DNA from: Acidobacteriota bacterium
GTDB taxonomy: Bacteria; Acidobacteriota; Terriglobia; Terriglobales; Acidobacteriaceae
Direction of reading: 5' to 3'
DNA length: 64,000 nt
NCBI GenBank assembly: GCA_018268895.1
Contig: JAFDVP010000001.1
Coordinates: forward strand, 744,001-808,000
Made by a program: the position numbers and the translations under genes. Below, one piece after another: positions 1-7,998 of this stretch. The notes beneath the pieces were generated by a model. That model had not been told where the DNA came from, made no database searches, and saw only the letters and a list, made by a program, of their open reading frames with translations. Every line of letters begins with the position of its first letter. Position 1 is the first letter of the stretch.

Positions 1-1
1 G

Positions 2-1417
2 GGGTCGTCACATCATCTTGAGTGTGCGGGCAAGAATATCCTGCTGGACTGCGGTTTGTTTCAGGGCAAGCGGCAGGATGCGCAGCAGATCAATACGCAT
101 CTTGCGCTCTCGGCGGCGCAGCTTGCGGGGCAGGGGCAGGATGCGCTTACCTCCGTCGTGCTCTCGCACGCTCACATCGACCACAGTGGCAACCTCGCCT
201 CGTTGACGAAGCAGGGGTACCGCGGACCGATCTACGCGACGCCTTCAACGATTGACCTGTGCAATCCCATGCTGAAGGACAGCGCGCACATACAGGAAGG
301 CGATGCGGACTTTATGAATCGCCGGAGAGGGAAGCGCCGGATGATCGGGGTGCCGGAGGGCGCGGCCCCAGTGGAGCCGTTGTACACGGAGGCCGACGCG
401 GAGCAAGTGCTGCAACAGCTCAAGCCCGTAAAGCTGCATGAACCGCAGTTGCTTGCCGGATCGTCCGCTGACGCCGGATTCAGCATCTCGCTGACGAATG
501 CAGGGCACATGCTTGGCTCGACGTGTGTGCTGGTGAATGCGACGGAGAAAGGGCAGAAGACGCGCCTTTTATTCTCAGGCGATGTTGGAAGAAAGGACCT
601 GCCGATCATTCAGGACCCCGACCCCGCGCCAGCGGCCGACTACCTGATTATGGAGAGCACTTATGGCAACCGTCTGCACCAGCCGATCGGCCCAGTGAAG
701 CAGAAGCTGGCAGGTCTGGTGAGGCGCGTGGCGGCGCGCGGTGGACGCATTATCGTTCCTGCGTTTGCCGTAGAGCGCACGCAGCAGTTGGTCATGCTGC
801 TGCACCAGTTGCACGATGAGAAGCTGATCCCCGATCTGCCGATCTTTGTCGACAGTCCGCTGGCGACGAACGTGACGGATGTCTTCCGCAAACACACGGA
901 AGACTGGGACAAGGAGATATGCGAGTTCTACCAGAAGGGGATCGACCCCTTCGGGTGGGAACGGCTGAAGTATACGAAGACGGTGCAGGAGAGCAAGGCG
1001 CTCAACGACCTGCATGTGCCGTTCATAGTGATGTCTGCCTCAGGCATGTGCGAAGCGGGGCGCATTCTTCACCACCTTAAGAACGGCATCGAAGATCCGA
1101 GGAACCTCATTTTGATTACCGGGTACCAGGCTGCCAATACGCTTGGACGCAAGCTGGTGGAGCGGCAGCCGGAGGTCAATATCTTCGGCGAACCGATGCG
1201 CGTGCGGGCCGAGGTCGATTCGATCGGCGAACTGAGTGGGCACGCCGATCAGCACGAGTTGCTGAGCTGGATGGAGCCGACGGTATCGACGCTGAAGAAG
1301 GTCTTCCTTGTGCACGGCGAGCCATTGGCCCAGCAGGCGTTGAAGGAAGAGATCGAAAAGCGCTACAAGCTCGAGGTCGTCTGCCCGAAGCGTGGTGACA
1401 GGTTCGAGGTGTCGTAG
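2..1417 (+). CDS. MBL-fold beta-CASP RNA-processing exonuclease (5'-truncated)
   Basis: Metallo-beta-lactamase fold hydrolase of the CPSF/Ysh1-like (COG1236) family, which cleaves RNA using two metal ions. The reading frame is open to the window edge and already encodes the family's N-terminal strand (NILLDCGLFQG), so only a few residues and the start codon are missing. The metal-binding signature SHAHIDHSGN is followed by the later metal ligands in GHMLGSTCV and FSGDVGR. The beta-CASP part is visible in the FVDSPLA and SASGMCEAGR stretches, and a C-terminal SGHAD and VHGE pair completes the active site. Length is normal for the family. The exact substrate is not deducible; RNA is a family inference. 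Confidence 0.88.
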   Translation, partial: GSSHHLECAGKNILLDCGLFQGKRQDAQQINTHLALSAAQLAGQGQDALTSVVLSHAHIDHSGNLASLTKQGYRGPIYATPSTIDLCNPMLKDSAHIQEGDADFMNRRRGKRRMIGVPEGAAPVEPLYTEADAEQVLQQLKPVKLHEPQLLAGSSADAGFSISLTNAGHMLGSTCVLVNATEKGQKTRLLFSGDVGRKDLPIIQDPDPAPAADYLIMESTYGNRLHQPIGPVKQKLAGLVRRVAARGGRIIVPAFAVERTQQLVMLLHQLHDEKLIPDLPIFVDSPLATNVTDVFRKHTEDWDKEICEFYQKGIDPFGWERLKYTKTVQESKALNDLHVPFIVMSASGMCEAGRILHHLKNGIEDPRNLILITGYQAANTLGRKLVERQPEVNIFGEPMRVRAEVDSIGELSGHADQHELLSWMEPTVSTLKKVFLVHGEPLAQQALKEEIEKRYKLEVVCPKRGDRFEVS

Positions 1418-1429
1418 CAGCGCTTCCGT

Positions 1430-2080
1430 TCAGTGCGCTGCGGCGGGAGTGAGTGGAAGAAAGCGCGATGAGGGGTAACCCTCTGCGCGAAGCTGGAGAC
1501 AGCGCCAGGCTTCGACGGAGTTGAGTACCACCTTGTGATGGATGTCGTACTCCGGCGGCCAATTGGAGCCGTGCGTCCGCCAGTCAATCGACAGAGCGGG
1601 CTGGCGCGTGTTGAATGCGTTCATGATGAGCGCGGTGCGGCCGAGGTGGTAGGGCGAGCTCACGATCTCTGCCGACGACCAGCTGTGCTGGTGCATGATC
1701 GCGGATGAGTAGTAGATGTTCTGGATGGTGTTCTGCGCCTGGCCCTCTTCGATGATGTCGGCGGCGGGAACGCCCTGCGATTCGGCGAAGAGCGCCATCG
1801 AGTGCGCCTCGACGAAGTGGTTGTGAGCAGCGCCGCCTGTCATGATCAGACGAGGTGCTACTCCAGCCTTGTACTCGCGTACGCCTTCGAGGACTCTCTC
1901 TCGCTGCTCTGGTGAAGGCGATCCATCGGGTTTGGACGGTGTTCCAAGAACGATAATCGCGTCGAAGCGCGTAGCCGCCGTATTGTGTGTGGGCAGAGTG
2001 AAGAAGTTGCCGTAGACCACGAGTGTTGCGGCGAAAGCCAGGACGATGATGGCGAAGAGAAGGTTGCGAATGAGTTTCAC
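1430..2080 (-). CDS. YdcF/SanA-like DUF218 membrane protein
   Basis: A 216-residue protein with one N-terminal membrane segment (about residues 5-27) followed by a DUF218 domain. The domain shows its usual markers: the opening strand FDAIIVLGTP, the TGG turn in RLIMTGGAA, the acidic EEGQAQNT segment with conserved Asn, and SSPYHLGR. Members of this family act at the inner membrane facing the periplasm and have been linked to envelope precursor metabolism, but the reaction is poorly defined. The start is GTG; it overlaps the stop of the upstream response-regulator gene by four bases (GTGA), so the two are probably translationally coupled. Confidence 0.8.
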   Translation of the reverse strand: MKLIRNLLFAIIVLAFAATLVVYGNFFTLPTHNTAATRFDAIIVLGTPSKPDGSPSPEQRERVLEGVREYKAGVAPRLIMTGGAAHNHFVEAHSMALFAESQGVPAADIIEEGQAQNTIQNIYYSSAIMHQHSWSSAEIVSSPYHLGRTALIMNAFNTRQPALSIDWRTHGSNWPPEYDIHHKVVLNSVEAWRCLQLRAEGYPSSRFLPLTPAAAH

Positions 2081-2502
2081 GCCCTCAGGGTAGCAGAGGT
2101 TTCAACAGGCGCCGTGTCGAGAATTCGGTGGACCTCGGTCAGAAGTTGCGGCAGTGAGAACGGCTTGGGGAGGAAGTTCCAGTTCTGGATGCGCATCTGT
2201 TCCAGCTCGACTGGCTCCATGATGATGCCGGAGATGATCAGGACCGGCAGCGAGGGGCGCATCGATTTGATCTCGCGCGCGAGATCCATGCCGGTGCGCT
2301 CAGGCATGGAGAAGTCGGTGATCAGCAGGTCGATCTTGGGCGACCGCCGGAAGATATGCACCGCGCGGTCGGCGCTTTCGCAGGCGTGGACGCTGTAGCC
2401 TTCGTGCTCGAGAAAGGTGCGAATCAGTGAGCGAATGTCGGCGTCGTCATCGACGACGAGGACAGTGCGTGGGGCCTGGAGGTACGGGTTCTCGAGGTGC
2501 AT
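2077..2502 (-). CDS. Single-domain response regulator (receiver only)
   Basis: A CheY-like receiver of 141 residues with no output domain. The acidic pocket is VVDDD (residues 16-20), the phosphoacceptor is Asp63 in LLITDFSMP, the switch Ser lies in VLIISG, and the conserved Lys is in FLPKPFSLP. It probably acts by protein-protein contact or as a phosphorelay intermediate. No histidine kinase lies next to it. I chose the ATG; an in-frame TTG six codons upstream would add MKRRRT. The gene overlaps the next gene (DUF218) by four bases, pointing to a two-gene operon. Confidence 0.85.
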   Translation of the reverse strand: MHLENPYLQAPRTVLVVDDDADIRSLIRTFLEHEGYSVHACESADRAVHIFRRSPKIDLLITDFSMPERTGMDLAREIKSMRPSLPVLIISGIIMEPVELEQMRIQNWNFLPKPFSLPQLLTEVHRILDTAPVETSATLRA

Positions 2503-2671
2503 TGTTCTTCGACGCTTCAAATTCAGATTCGTGACACATGAATTTGGATGCCGGAGGGCCTCTGGAAATCGTCGAGAACCGTACGCAAATCTTTCGATGG
2601 GCCGAAGGATAAGTCTTCGGAAGATTTTTCGCGAAAGAAGTGCTCAGGCAGCGCTCTATTGTTATAGAGCT

Positions 2672-4660
2672 TTAGCTGAACAGAAACTCCTTCGTCCGTA
2701 GCTCTTTCACAACATCGCGCAGCTTTGCGGCCTTTTCGAACTCGAACTTCTTGGCTGCTTCTCGCATGTCGGATTCAAGCTTGCCGATGTAGACATCGAG
2801 TTCCTGCTGGGTGCTGAAGTCGGGCATGTCGCCGGTCTCTTCGGTGAGATCGGCGTAATCGGCTTTGAGGATGCCTGCCAGTGCCATCTCCGTGGGGCGG
2901 ATGATGGATTGCGGCGTGATGCCGTTCTCTTCGTTGTAGGCTTCCTGGATCGCGCGGCGGCGGTTGGTCTCGTCGATGGCGCGCTGCATCGAGTCGGTCA
3001 TCTTGTCGGCGTAGAGGATGGCGCGGCCTTCGAGGTGGCGCGCGGCGCGGCCGATGGTCTGGATGAGCGAGCCCTGGGAGCGGAGGAAGCCCTCTTTGTC
3101 TGCGTCGAGGATGGCGACGAGCGAGACCTCGGGAAGGTCCAGGCCCTCGCGGAGCAGGTTGATGCCGATGAGCACGTCGTACTCGCCTTTGCGCAGGTCG
3201 CGGAGCAGCTTGATGCGCTCGAGAGTCTCGATCTCGGAGTGCATATAGCGGCAGCGTACGCCGACCTCGGTGTAGTAGCCTGCGAGGTCTTCGGCCATGC
3301 GCTTGGTCAACGTGGTGACGAGCACGCGCTGGTTCTTTGCGGTGCGTTCGTGAATCTCGGCGAGCAGGTCGTCGATCTGGCCTTTGACGGGGCGTATCTC
3401 GACCTCGGGATCCGTCAGGCCCGTGGGCCGGATGATCTGTTCGACGACGACGCCAGCGGACTTCGTCAGCTCGTAGGGGCCGGGCGTGGCGGAGACGTAG
3501 ACGATCTGGCCGGTGCGCGACTCGAACTCCTCGAAGCGCAGAGGGCGGTTGTCGAGTGCGGATGGCAGGCGGAAGCCGTAGTCGATGAGGTTCTGCTTGC
3601 GCGAGCGGTCGCCGTGCCACATGCCGTGGAGCTGCGGGACGGTGACGTGCGACTCGTCGATGAAGATGAGGAAGTCGCGAGGGAAGTAGTCGAGCAGTGT
3701 TGGCGGAGGCTCGCCGGGCAGACGGCCGGACATGTGGCGCGAGTAGTTCTCGATGCCGTGGCAGTAGCCGACGGACTTGATCATCTCGAGGTCGAAGCGC
3801 GTGCGCTGGTGGATGCGCTGCGACTCGACAAGGCGGCCTTCTTTCTCAAGCTGCGCCTCCCACTCGGAGAGCTCGGCGAGGATGGAGTCCATGGCGGAGG
3901 TCTTGCGCTCGGGCTGCACGACGTAGTGGCTCTTGGGGTAGATGGGCAGGCGCGAATACTTTTGTTTGACGGAGCCGAAGAGCGGGTCGATCTGCGAGAG
4001 CGAGTCGATCTCGTCGCCGAAGAGCTCGATGCGGTAGGCGCTCTCGTCGTAGGTGGGGTAGACCTCGATGATGTCGCCGCGCACACGGAAGGTGCCGCGG
4101 CGGAAGTCGACGTCGTTGCGCTCGTAGAGAATCTCGACCAGGCGCCGCGTGATGTCTTCGCGCTTGATCTTCTGGCCCTTTTCGAGCAGCAGCAACATGC
4201 CGTAGTATGCCTCGGGCGAACCGAGGCCATAGATGCAGGAAACAGACGAGACGATGATGCAGTCGCGGCGCTCGAAGAGGGAGCGCGTCGCGGAGAGGCG
4301 CAGCTTGTCCAGCTCCTCGTTGATGGTGGCTTCCTTCTCGATATAGAGATCGCCGGAAGGGATGTAAGCCTCGGGCTGGTAGTAGTCGTAGTAGGAGACG
4401 AAGTACTCGACGGCATTGCCCGGGAAGAACTGCTTGAACTCGTGGTAGAGCTGCGCGGCGAGCGTCTTATTGTGCGCGAGAATGAGCGCGGGGCGGTTGA
4501 GCTCCTGGATGATCTTCGCCATGGTGAAGGTCTTGCCGGAGCCGGTGACGCCGAGCAGCACCTGGTCCTTTTCTCCCGCGTTGAGGCCGGAGACGAGTTC
4601 GCCGATGGCGCGGGGCTGATCGCCCTGCGGCTTGTACGTGGTGGTGAGCTGGAAGTCCAT
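2672..4660 (-). CDS. uvrB: Excinuclease ABC subunit B
   Basis: UvrB, the damage-verification helicase of nucleotide excision repair, works with UvrA and UvrC. The 662-residue length is normal. Walker A is GVTGSGKT (37-44), followed by the damage-probing beta-hairpin region [12 protein letters not shown], the helicase box DESHV, the VSATPGPYE motif, the late helicase motifs LREGLDLPE and QTIGRAAR, and a C-terminal UVR domain used to contact UvrC. The reading frame stays open far upstream, but that extension runs antisense through the divergent phosphatase gene and matches nothing; MDFQLTTTY is the family's normal start. The 39-base divergent gap to the phosphatase has no obvious repeat like the one seen at lexA. 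Confidence 0.97.
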   Translation of the reverse strand: MDFQLTTTYKPQGDQPRAIGELVSGLNAGEKDQVLLGVTGSGKTFTMAKIIQELNRPALILAHNKTLAAQLYHEFKQFFPGNAVEYFVSYYDYYQPEAYIPSGDLYIEKEATINEELDKLRLSATRSLFERRDCIIVSSVSCIYGLGSPEAYYGMLLLLEKGQKIKREDITRRLVEILYERNDVDFRRGTFRVRGDIIEVYPTYDESAYRIELFGDEIDSLSQIDPLFGSVKQKYSRLPIYPKSHYVVQPERKTSAMDSILAELSEWEAQLEKEGRLVESQRIHQRTRFDLEMIKSVGYCHGIENYSRHMSGRLPGEPPPTLLDYFPRDFLIFIDESHVTVPQLHGMWHGDRSRKQNLIDYGFRLPSALDNRPLRFEEFESRTGQIVYVSATPGPYELTKSAGVVVEQIIRPTGLTDPEVEIRPVKGQIDDLLAEIHERTAKNQRVLVTTLTKRMAEDLAGYYTEVGVRCRYMHSEIETLERIKLLRDLRKGEYDVLIGINLLREGLDLPEVSLVAILDADKEGFLRSQGSLIQTIGRAARHLEGRAILYADKMTDSMQRAIDETNRRRAIQEAYNEENGITPQSIIRPTEMALAGILKADYADLTEETGDMPDFSTQQELDVYIGKLESDMREAAKKFEFEKAAKLRDVVKELRTKEFLFS

Positions 4661-4699
4661 CACCACATAAGATAGTGGAAGAGCGACGGAGGATGCTGA

Positions 4700-5290
4700 A
4701 TGAGTGACGGAATCGAGCTTTGGCTGATACGGCATGGCGAAACGGAGTGGAGCCTGAGCGGCCAGCACACTAGCCGGACCGACATTCCGTTGACCGCGCA
4801 GGGGCGCGAACGCGCCGTGAAGCTGAAGGAGTATCTGAAGGGGACGACGTTCGATGCGGTCTTTGTCAGCCCGATGCAGCGCGCACGGGAGACCTGTGCG
4901 ATTGCGGGATTTGGCGACCGGGCGGTTGTGGACGACGACCTGAAGGAGTGGGACTACGGTATCTATGAGGGCAAGACGACGGCACAGATTCGTGACAGCA
5001 TTCCGGACTGGAGCGTGTGGAAGGACCCGATCGTCGATGGCGAGGCGGTGGAGCATGTGGGCGAGCGTGCGGATGCGATGATCGCGCGCGCATTGGGCTC
5101 CGCGCCCGCGGGTGGCAGGGTGGCGCTGTTTGCGCACGCGCACATCCTGCGGATTCTTGCGGCGCGTTGGCTGCGGCTGGCGGCCGTGGACGGCAGCCTG
5201 TTTGCGCTGGGCACGGGGAGCGTCAGCGTACTTGGGTGGGAGCGTGAGACTCGCGTGATTCAGTCATGGAATCGAGGCTTTGACGTTTAG
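4700..5290 (+). CDS. Histidine phosphatase family protein
   Basis: A 196-residue branch-1 histidine phosphatase (phosphoglycerate mutase-like fold). The catalytic RHGETEW starts at residue 11, with His12 the phospho-histidine. The second catalytic His is in LFAHAHILR, and the [11 protein letters not shown] stretch supplies the conserved Arg. The EWDYGIYEG segment is typical of small broad-specificity phosphatases of the CobC/GpmB type, so the substrate cannot be named. A ribosome-binding site (GGAGGA) lies upstream of the ATG. The last 68 bases overlap the 3' end of the convergent CLC gene, so the two transcripts share an antisense segment. Confidence 0.88.
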   Translation: MSDGIELWLIRHGETEWSLSGQHTSRTDIPLTAQGRERAVKLKEYLKGTTFDAVFVSPMQRARETCAIAGFGDRAVVDDDLKEWDYGIYEGKTTAQIRDSIPDWSVWKDPIVDGEAVEHVGERADAMIARALGSAPAGGRVALFAHAHILRILAARWLRLAAVDGSLFALGTGSVSVLGWERETRVIQSWNRGFDV

Positions 5291-6554
5291 GGTGCTTGTG
5301 TAAGCCAAGTTTCTGCGCATGGTAGATGCCGCGGTGTCCGCTGAAGAGATAGCTGACGACGCAGGCGATCGCGGCAAAGGCTCCCGCTTCGGGGCCGAAG
5401 AGTTCGAGCGCCATCAGGCCGCCTGCTATGGGAGTGTTTGCCGCTCCGGCGAAGACGGCGACGAAGCCCATCGCGGCGAGCAGCGATGATGGCAAGGGAA
5501 GGACGCTTGAGAGCGCGTTACCGAGCGTTGCGCCGATAAAGAAAAGCGGCGTGACCTCGCCACCCTTGAAGCCGGAGCCCAGGGTGAGAGATGTGAAGGC
5601 GAACTTCGCGGCGAAGTCGTAGCGCGGCAGATGTTCGGAGAAGGCAGCGACGATGGTGGGAATGCCAAGGCCGATGTATTTCGTCGTGTGAATCGCGAAG
5701 ACGGCGAGCGCAACCAGGACGCCCCCGACGAAGGGGCGCAGCGGGGCAAAGTCGATCGAACGCTTGAAGAGAGCGCTGACCGCGTGCGTGCATCTGGCAA
5801 AGAGCAGCGCGGTCAGGCCGAAGATGACGCCCGCCACGATGGCCGAGCCCATGCTCGCCGGGTTGAGCGGCGAGGTCGCGGTGACGGTGTAGATGGTGTG
5901 GTGCACTCCCCACAGGTGCGTGGTGTAGTCGCCTGCAAAGGCTCCGACGAAGCAGGGGAGGATGGCGTCGTAGCCGACGCTGCCGATGGTGAGGACCTCG
6001 AGGCCAAAGACTGCTCCCGCGAGTGGAGTGCCGAAAACGGAGCCGAAGCCCGCGCTGATGCCTGCCATCAGCAGGGCGCGGCGGTCGTGCTCGGGGAAGT
6101 AAATGCGCAGGCGCCGGAGAATGCGCGTGACCTGGTCGGCGAGCGAAGCCCCGGTCTGAATCGCCGTCCCCTCGCGTCCTGCCGAACCGCCGAAGAGATG
6201 CGTGACGACGGTGCCGAGGAGGATCAGCGGCGTCATGCGCGCGGGAATCGTCCGGGGCGAGCGCGAAGTGCGAGTGATCTCGGTATGGATCTCGTCGAGG
6301 ATAAGATTGTTTCCGCCTTCGACCGATTTGCCGAGGTAGAAGTAGACCAGCCCGATGGCCAGCCCCGCCAGCGGAAGCAGCGCGATGATCCAGCGGTGCG
6401 ACTCGCGCGTGTCCGTGGCCCAGTTGAGGCTGACGAGCAGCAGCGCCGAAGCCGTGCCGCCGAGAATACCGGCAAGCGTAGCCAGAAGAATCCAGCGCAG
6501 GGTGTGAGTAAGAAGGTGGAGTTGACGATTCAGAACGGACACAAAAGCAGACAT
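5223..6554 (-). CDS. CLC-family channel/antiporter, fluoride-exporting type
   Basis: A 443-residue CLC protein with about ten or more membrane helices. Family motifs are GREGT (126-130) in place of the GREGP of ordinary chloride CLCs, [11 protein letters not shown] near residue 80, and [12 protein letters not shown] (328-339). The first and last are features I associate with the fluoride-exporting CLC-F clade, and the fluoride riboswitch just upstream makes F-/H+ exchange the best functional call. There are no C-terminal CBS domains. The ATG follows the ribosome-binding site GTAGGAGG by only three bases, and that site is one arm of a hairpin ending the riboswitch. The 3' end overlaps the histidine phosphatase gene by 68 bases. 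Confidence 0.9.
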   Translation of the reverse strand: MSAFVSVLNRQLHLLTHTLRWILLATLAGILGGTASALLLVSLNWATDTRESHRWIIALLPLAGLAIGLVYFYLGKSVEGGNNLILDEIHTEITRTSRSPRTIPARMTPLILLGTVVTHLFGGSAGREGTAIQTGASLADQVTRILRRLRIYFPEHDRRALLMAGISAGFGSVFGTPLAGAVFGLEVLTIGSVGYDAILPCFVGAFAGDYTTHLWGVHHTIYTVTATSPLNPASMGSAIVAGVIFGLTALLFARCTHAVSALFKRSIDFAPLRPFVGGVLVALAVFAIHTTKYIGLGIPTIVAAFSEHLPRYDFAAKFAFTSLTLGSGFKGGEVTPLFFIGATLGNALSSVLPLPSSLLAAMGFVAVFAGAANTPIAGGLMALELFGPEAGAFAAIACVVSYLFSGHRGIYHAQKLGLHKHPKRQSLDSMTESRESHAPTQVR

Positions 6555-6557
6555 GAG

Positions 6558-6625
6558 CCTCCTACAGAGATCGTAGGAGTCATCAGCAGCGCACGTACTG
6601 CGGTTAGAGGCGGAACCCCATCGCC
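6558..6625 (-). promoter_or_regulatory. Fluoride riboswitch (crcB motif) with ribosome-site-masking hairpin
   Basis: Read on the minus strand, the leader contains the hallmark blocks of the fluoride aptamer in order: GGCGATGGGGTTCCGCC, then AACCGC, then GCTGATGACTCCTAC. The last block can pair with the gene's own ribosome-binding site: CTCCTAC (plus positions 6573-6579, as GTAGGAG) and GTAGGAG (6559-6565), with a seven-base loop. Ligand binding to the aptamer would be expected to free the site, i.e. translational control. The downstream CLC-F-like gene is a classic member of this regulon. Confidence 0.93.
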
Positions 6626-6641
6626 TTGAATTTGTGAGTTA

Positions 6642-6670
6642 AAGCTAACAAGCGGCACGGGCAAGGTCAA
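6642..6670 (-). promoter_or_regulatory. Candidate sigma-70-type promoter for the fluoride leader
   Basis: On the minus strand TTGACC (6665-6670) is separated by 17 bases from TAGCTT (6642-6647). Transcription would begin about ten bases before the riboswitch aptamer. The -35 element overlaps the stop region of the upstream FAD enzyme gene. The -10 match is weak. Confidence 0.4.
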
Positions 6671-7899
6671 AGAGATTCTGAGCTACTTGCGATATGCTCC
6701 GGTTGCAGCCCGACGCCGATCACACGTGCCGTAAGGTACTTGAGCCCTGGAAAGTTCACGATAAAACGAAAGATCAGCGGCGCCTTCACAGGCCCCGGGT
6801 TCAGCAGGATGCGGTTAAGAATGCGATGTGCAAACACCTGGAAGGTCTGTGTGCGTTTGACAGCCTTCTCGCGGTAGCGCTGTACGTCGGCGAGATGATG
6901 CGGCGTAAGCGAGTTTGAACGCAGCGCCTCAGAGAGCAGATTCGCGGTAGCAACTGCATCCTGGAGCGCAATGTTAATGCCGATCCCGCCGACCGGCGAC
7001 ATTGCATGTGCCGCATCGCCTATGCAGAGCAGACCCGGCGAAGACCACTTCTGAAGACGGTTTACCTGCACCGTAAGCAGCTTCACCTTGTCCCACGAAT
7101 CAACCTCGCTTACGCGGTCGGCGAGAAATGGAACGATTCGCGTTATGCTCTGCTGGAAGGCCGCCAGGCCAGCCTCCTGTATCTGCGGGAACGTGCCCTT
7201 GGCGATCAGGTAGGCGACCTGGAAGTAGTCGATGCGGTTGATCAGGACCATCAGGCGGCCATAGTTGACATAGCCAAGTCCGTTTTCAGGATCGGAGTCA
7301 TGGCGTGGCAGCCGCAGCCAGAGCACGTCGATCGGAACGCCTTCTTCGACGACGGGCAGGTGGGCAGCCTCGCGTGAAGTGGCATGGCGCCCGTCGCAGC
7401 CGACCGTGAGAGTTGCAGGAATCTCTACGGTGCCATCGGCTGTCTTTGCGATCACACCGATTGTTGTGCCGTTGTTCTGCATGAGCCCAGTTACTTCGTG
7501 TCCCATGCGAAGCGTGAAGGTGGGGAGTTTTGCGGCCTCCGAGGCCAGAAAGCTCAAGAAGTCCCACTGCGGCATCAGGGCAATATATTTCGCATGGGTA
7601 TGAAGGTGGCTCAAGTCAGCAACCGTGAACGTCTGGTCGCCGAGCCGCACGGCTGCTTTCCTGATCTTGGAGTGCCTGATCTTCAGGAGTTGGTCGAGAA
7701 GGCCAAGCTCATACATCAATTCGAGAGTCGATGGGTGAATGGTGTCGCCGCGGAAGTCGCGGAAGAAGTCGTTGTGTTTCTCAAGTACCGTCACGTCCAC
7801 TCCGGCGCGGGCCAGGAGAAAACCGAGCATCATGCCGGCGGGGCCTCCGCCGACGATGCAACAGGTGGTCTTTGCGGCGGTACTGTTGGAGGCAGCCAT
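6667..7899 (-). CDS. FAD-dependent aromatic-hydroxylase-type monooxygenase
   Basis: A flavoprotein of about 410 residues in the p-hydroxybenzoate hydroxylase/UbiH group. Near the N terminus is the dinucleotide-binding motif GGGPAGMMLG; the mid-protein motif CDGRHATSR corresponds to the DG motif, and LCIGDAAHAMSPVGGIGIN is the second FAD motif that binds the ribityl chain. The substrate cannot be read from sequence. I chose the ATG at MAASNS: a longer form starting with TTG 39 bases upstream would start inside the predicted promoter -35 element. The gene has its own promoter and a palindrome, and is divergent from the M28 peptidase gene. Confidence 0.85.
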   Translation of the reverse strand: MAASNSTAAKTTCCIVGGGPAGMMLGFLLARAGVDVTVLEKHNDFFRDFRGDTIHPSTLELMYELGLLDQLLKIRHSKIRKAAVRLGDQTFTVADLSHLHTHAKYIALMPQWDFLSFLASEAAKLPTFTLRMGHEVTGLMQNNGTTIGVIAKTADGTVEIPATLTVGCDGRHATSREAAHLPVVEEGVPIDVLWLRLPRHDSDPENGLGYVNYGRLMVLINRIDYFQVAYLIAKGTFPQIQEAGLAAFQQSITRIVPFLADRVSEVDSWDKVKLLTVQVNRLQKWSSPGLLCIGDAAHAMSPVGGIGINIALQDAVATANLLSEALRSNSLTPHHLADVQRYREKAVKRTQTFQVFAHRILNRILLNPGPVKAPLIFRFIVNFPGLKYLTARVIGVGLQPEHIASSSESL

Positions 7900-7909
7900 G
7901 GGTGCGATG

Positions 7910-7938
7910 AGGGTAACAAGACCGCTCGAGGCGGTCAA
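7910..7938 (-). promoter_or_regulatory. Promoter with overlapping palindrome, FAD monooxygenase
   Basis: On the minus strand TTGACC (7933-7938), 17 bases, then TACCCT (7910-7915). The start codon is only ten bases past the -10 element, so the message would be nearly leaderless, and indeed no ribosome site is visible. A perfect inverted repeat, GACCGC-N5-GCGGTC (7920-7936), covers part of the -35 and most of the spacer, where a repressor would block polymerase. Confidence 0.5.
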
Positions 7939-7998
7939 AATGCGGAAGTGCGGTTCGTGCTAGATTCAAGCCATCTATTCGCTTTAAAGGAGATTGCT

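Noticed and set aside
2909..4675. 588-codon open frame antisense to uvrB
   Set aside because: Composition is Val/Asp/Glu/Leu-rich as expected from reading a GC-rich gene backward; no motif, while uvrB on the other strand is certain.
4661..5143. N-terminal extension of uvrB by about 160 residues
   Set aside because: It runs antisense through the phosphatase gene, is Arg/His/Pro-rich and unlike UvrB; the family start is MDFQL.
5631..6629. 332-codon open frame antisense to the CLC gene
   Set aside because: Charged, low-complexity shadow of the membrane protein; no recognisable domain.
7384..7998. Upstream extension of the M28 peptidase
   Set aside because: The extra 205 residues are antisense to the FAD enzyme and precede a clear ribosome site and signal peptide.
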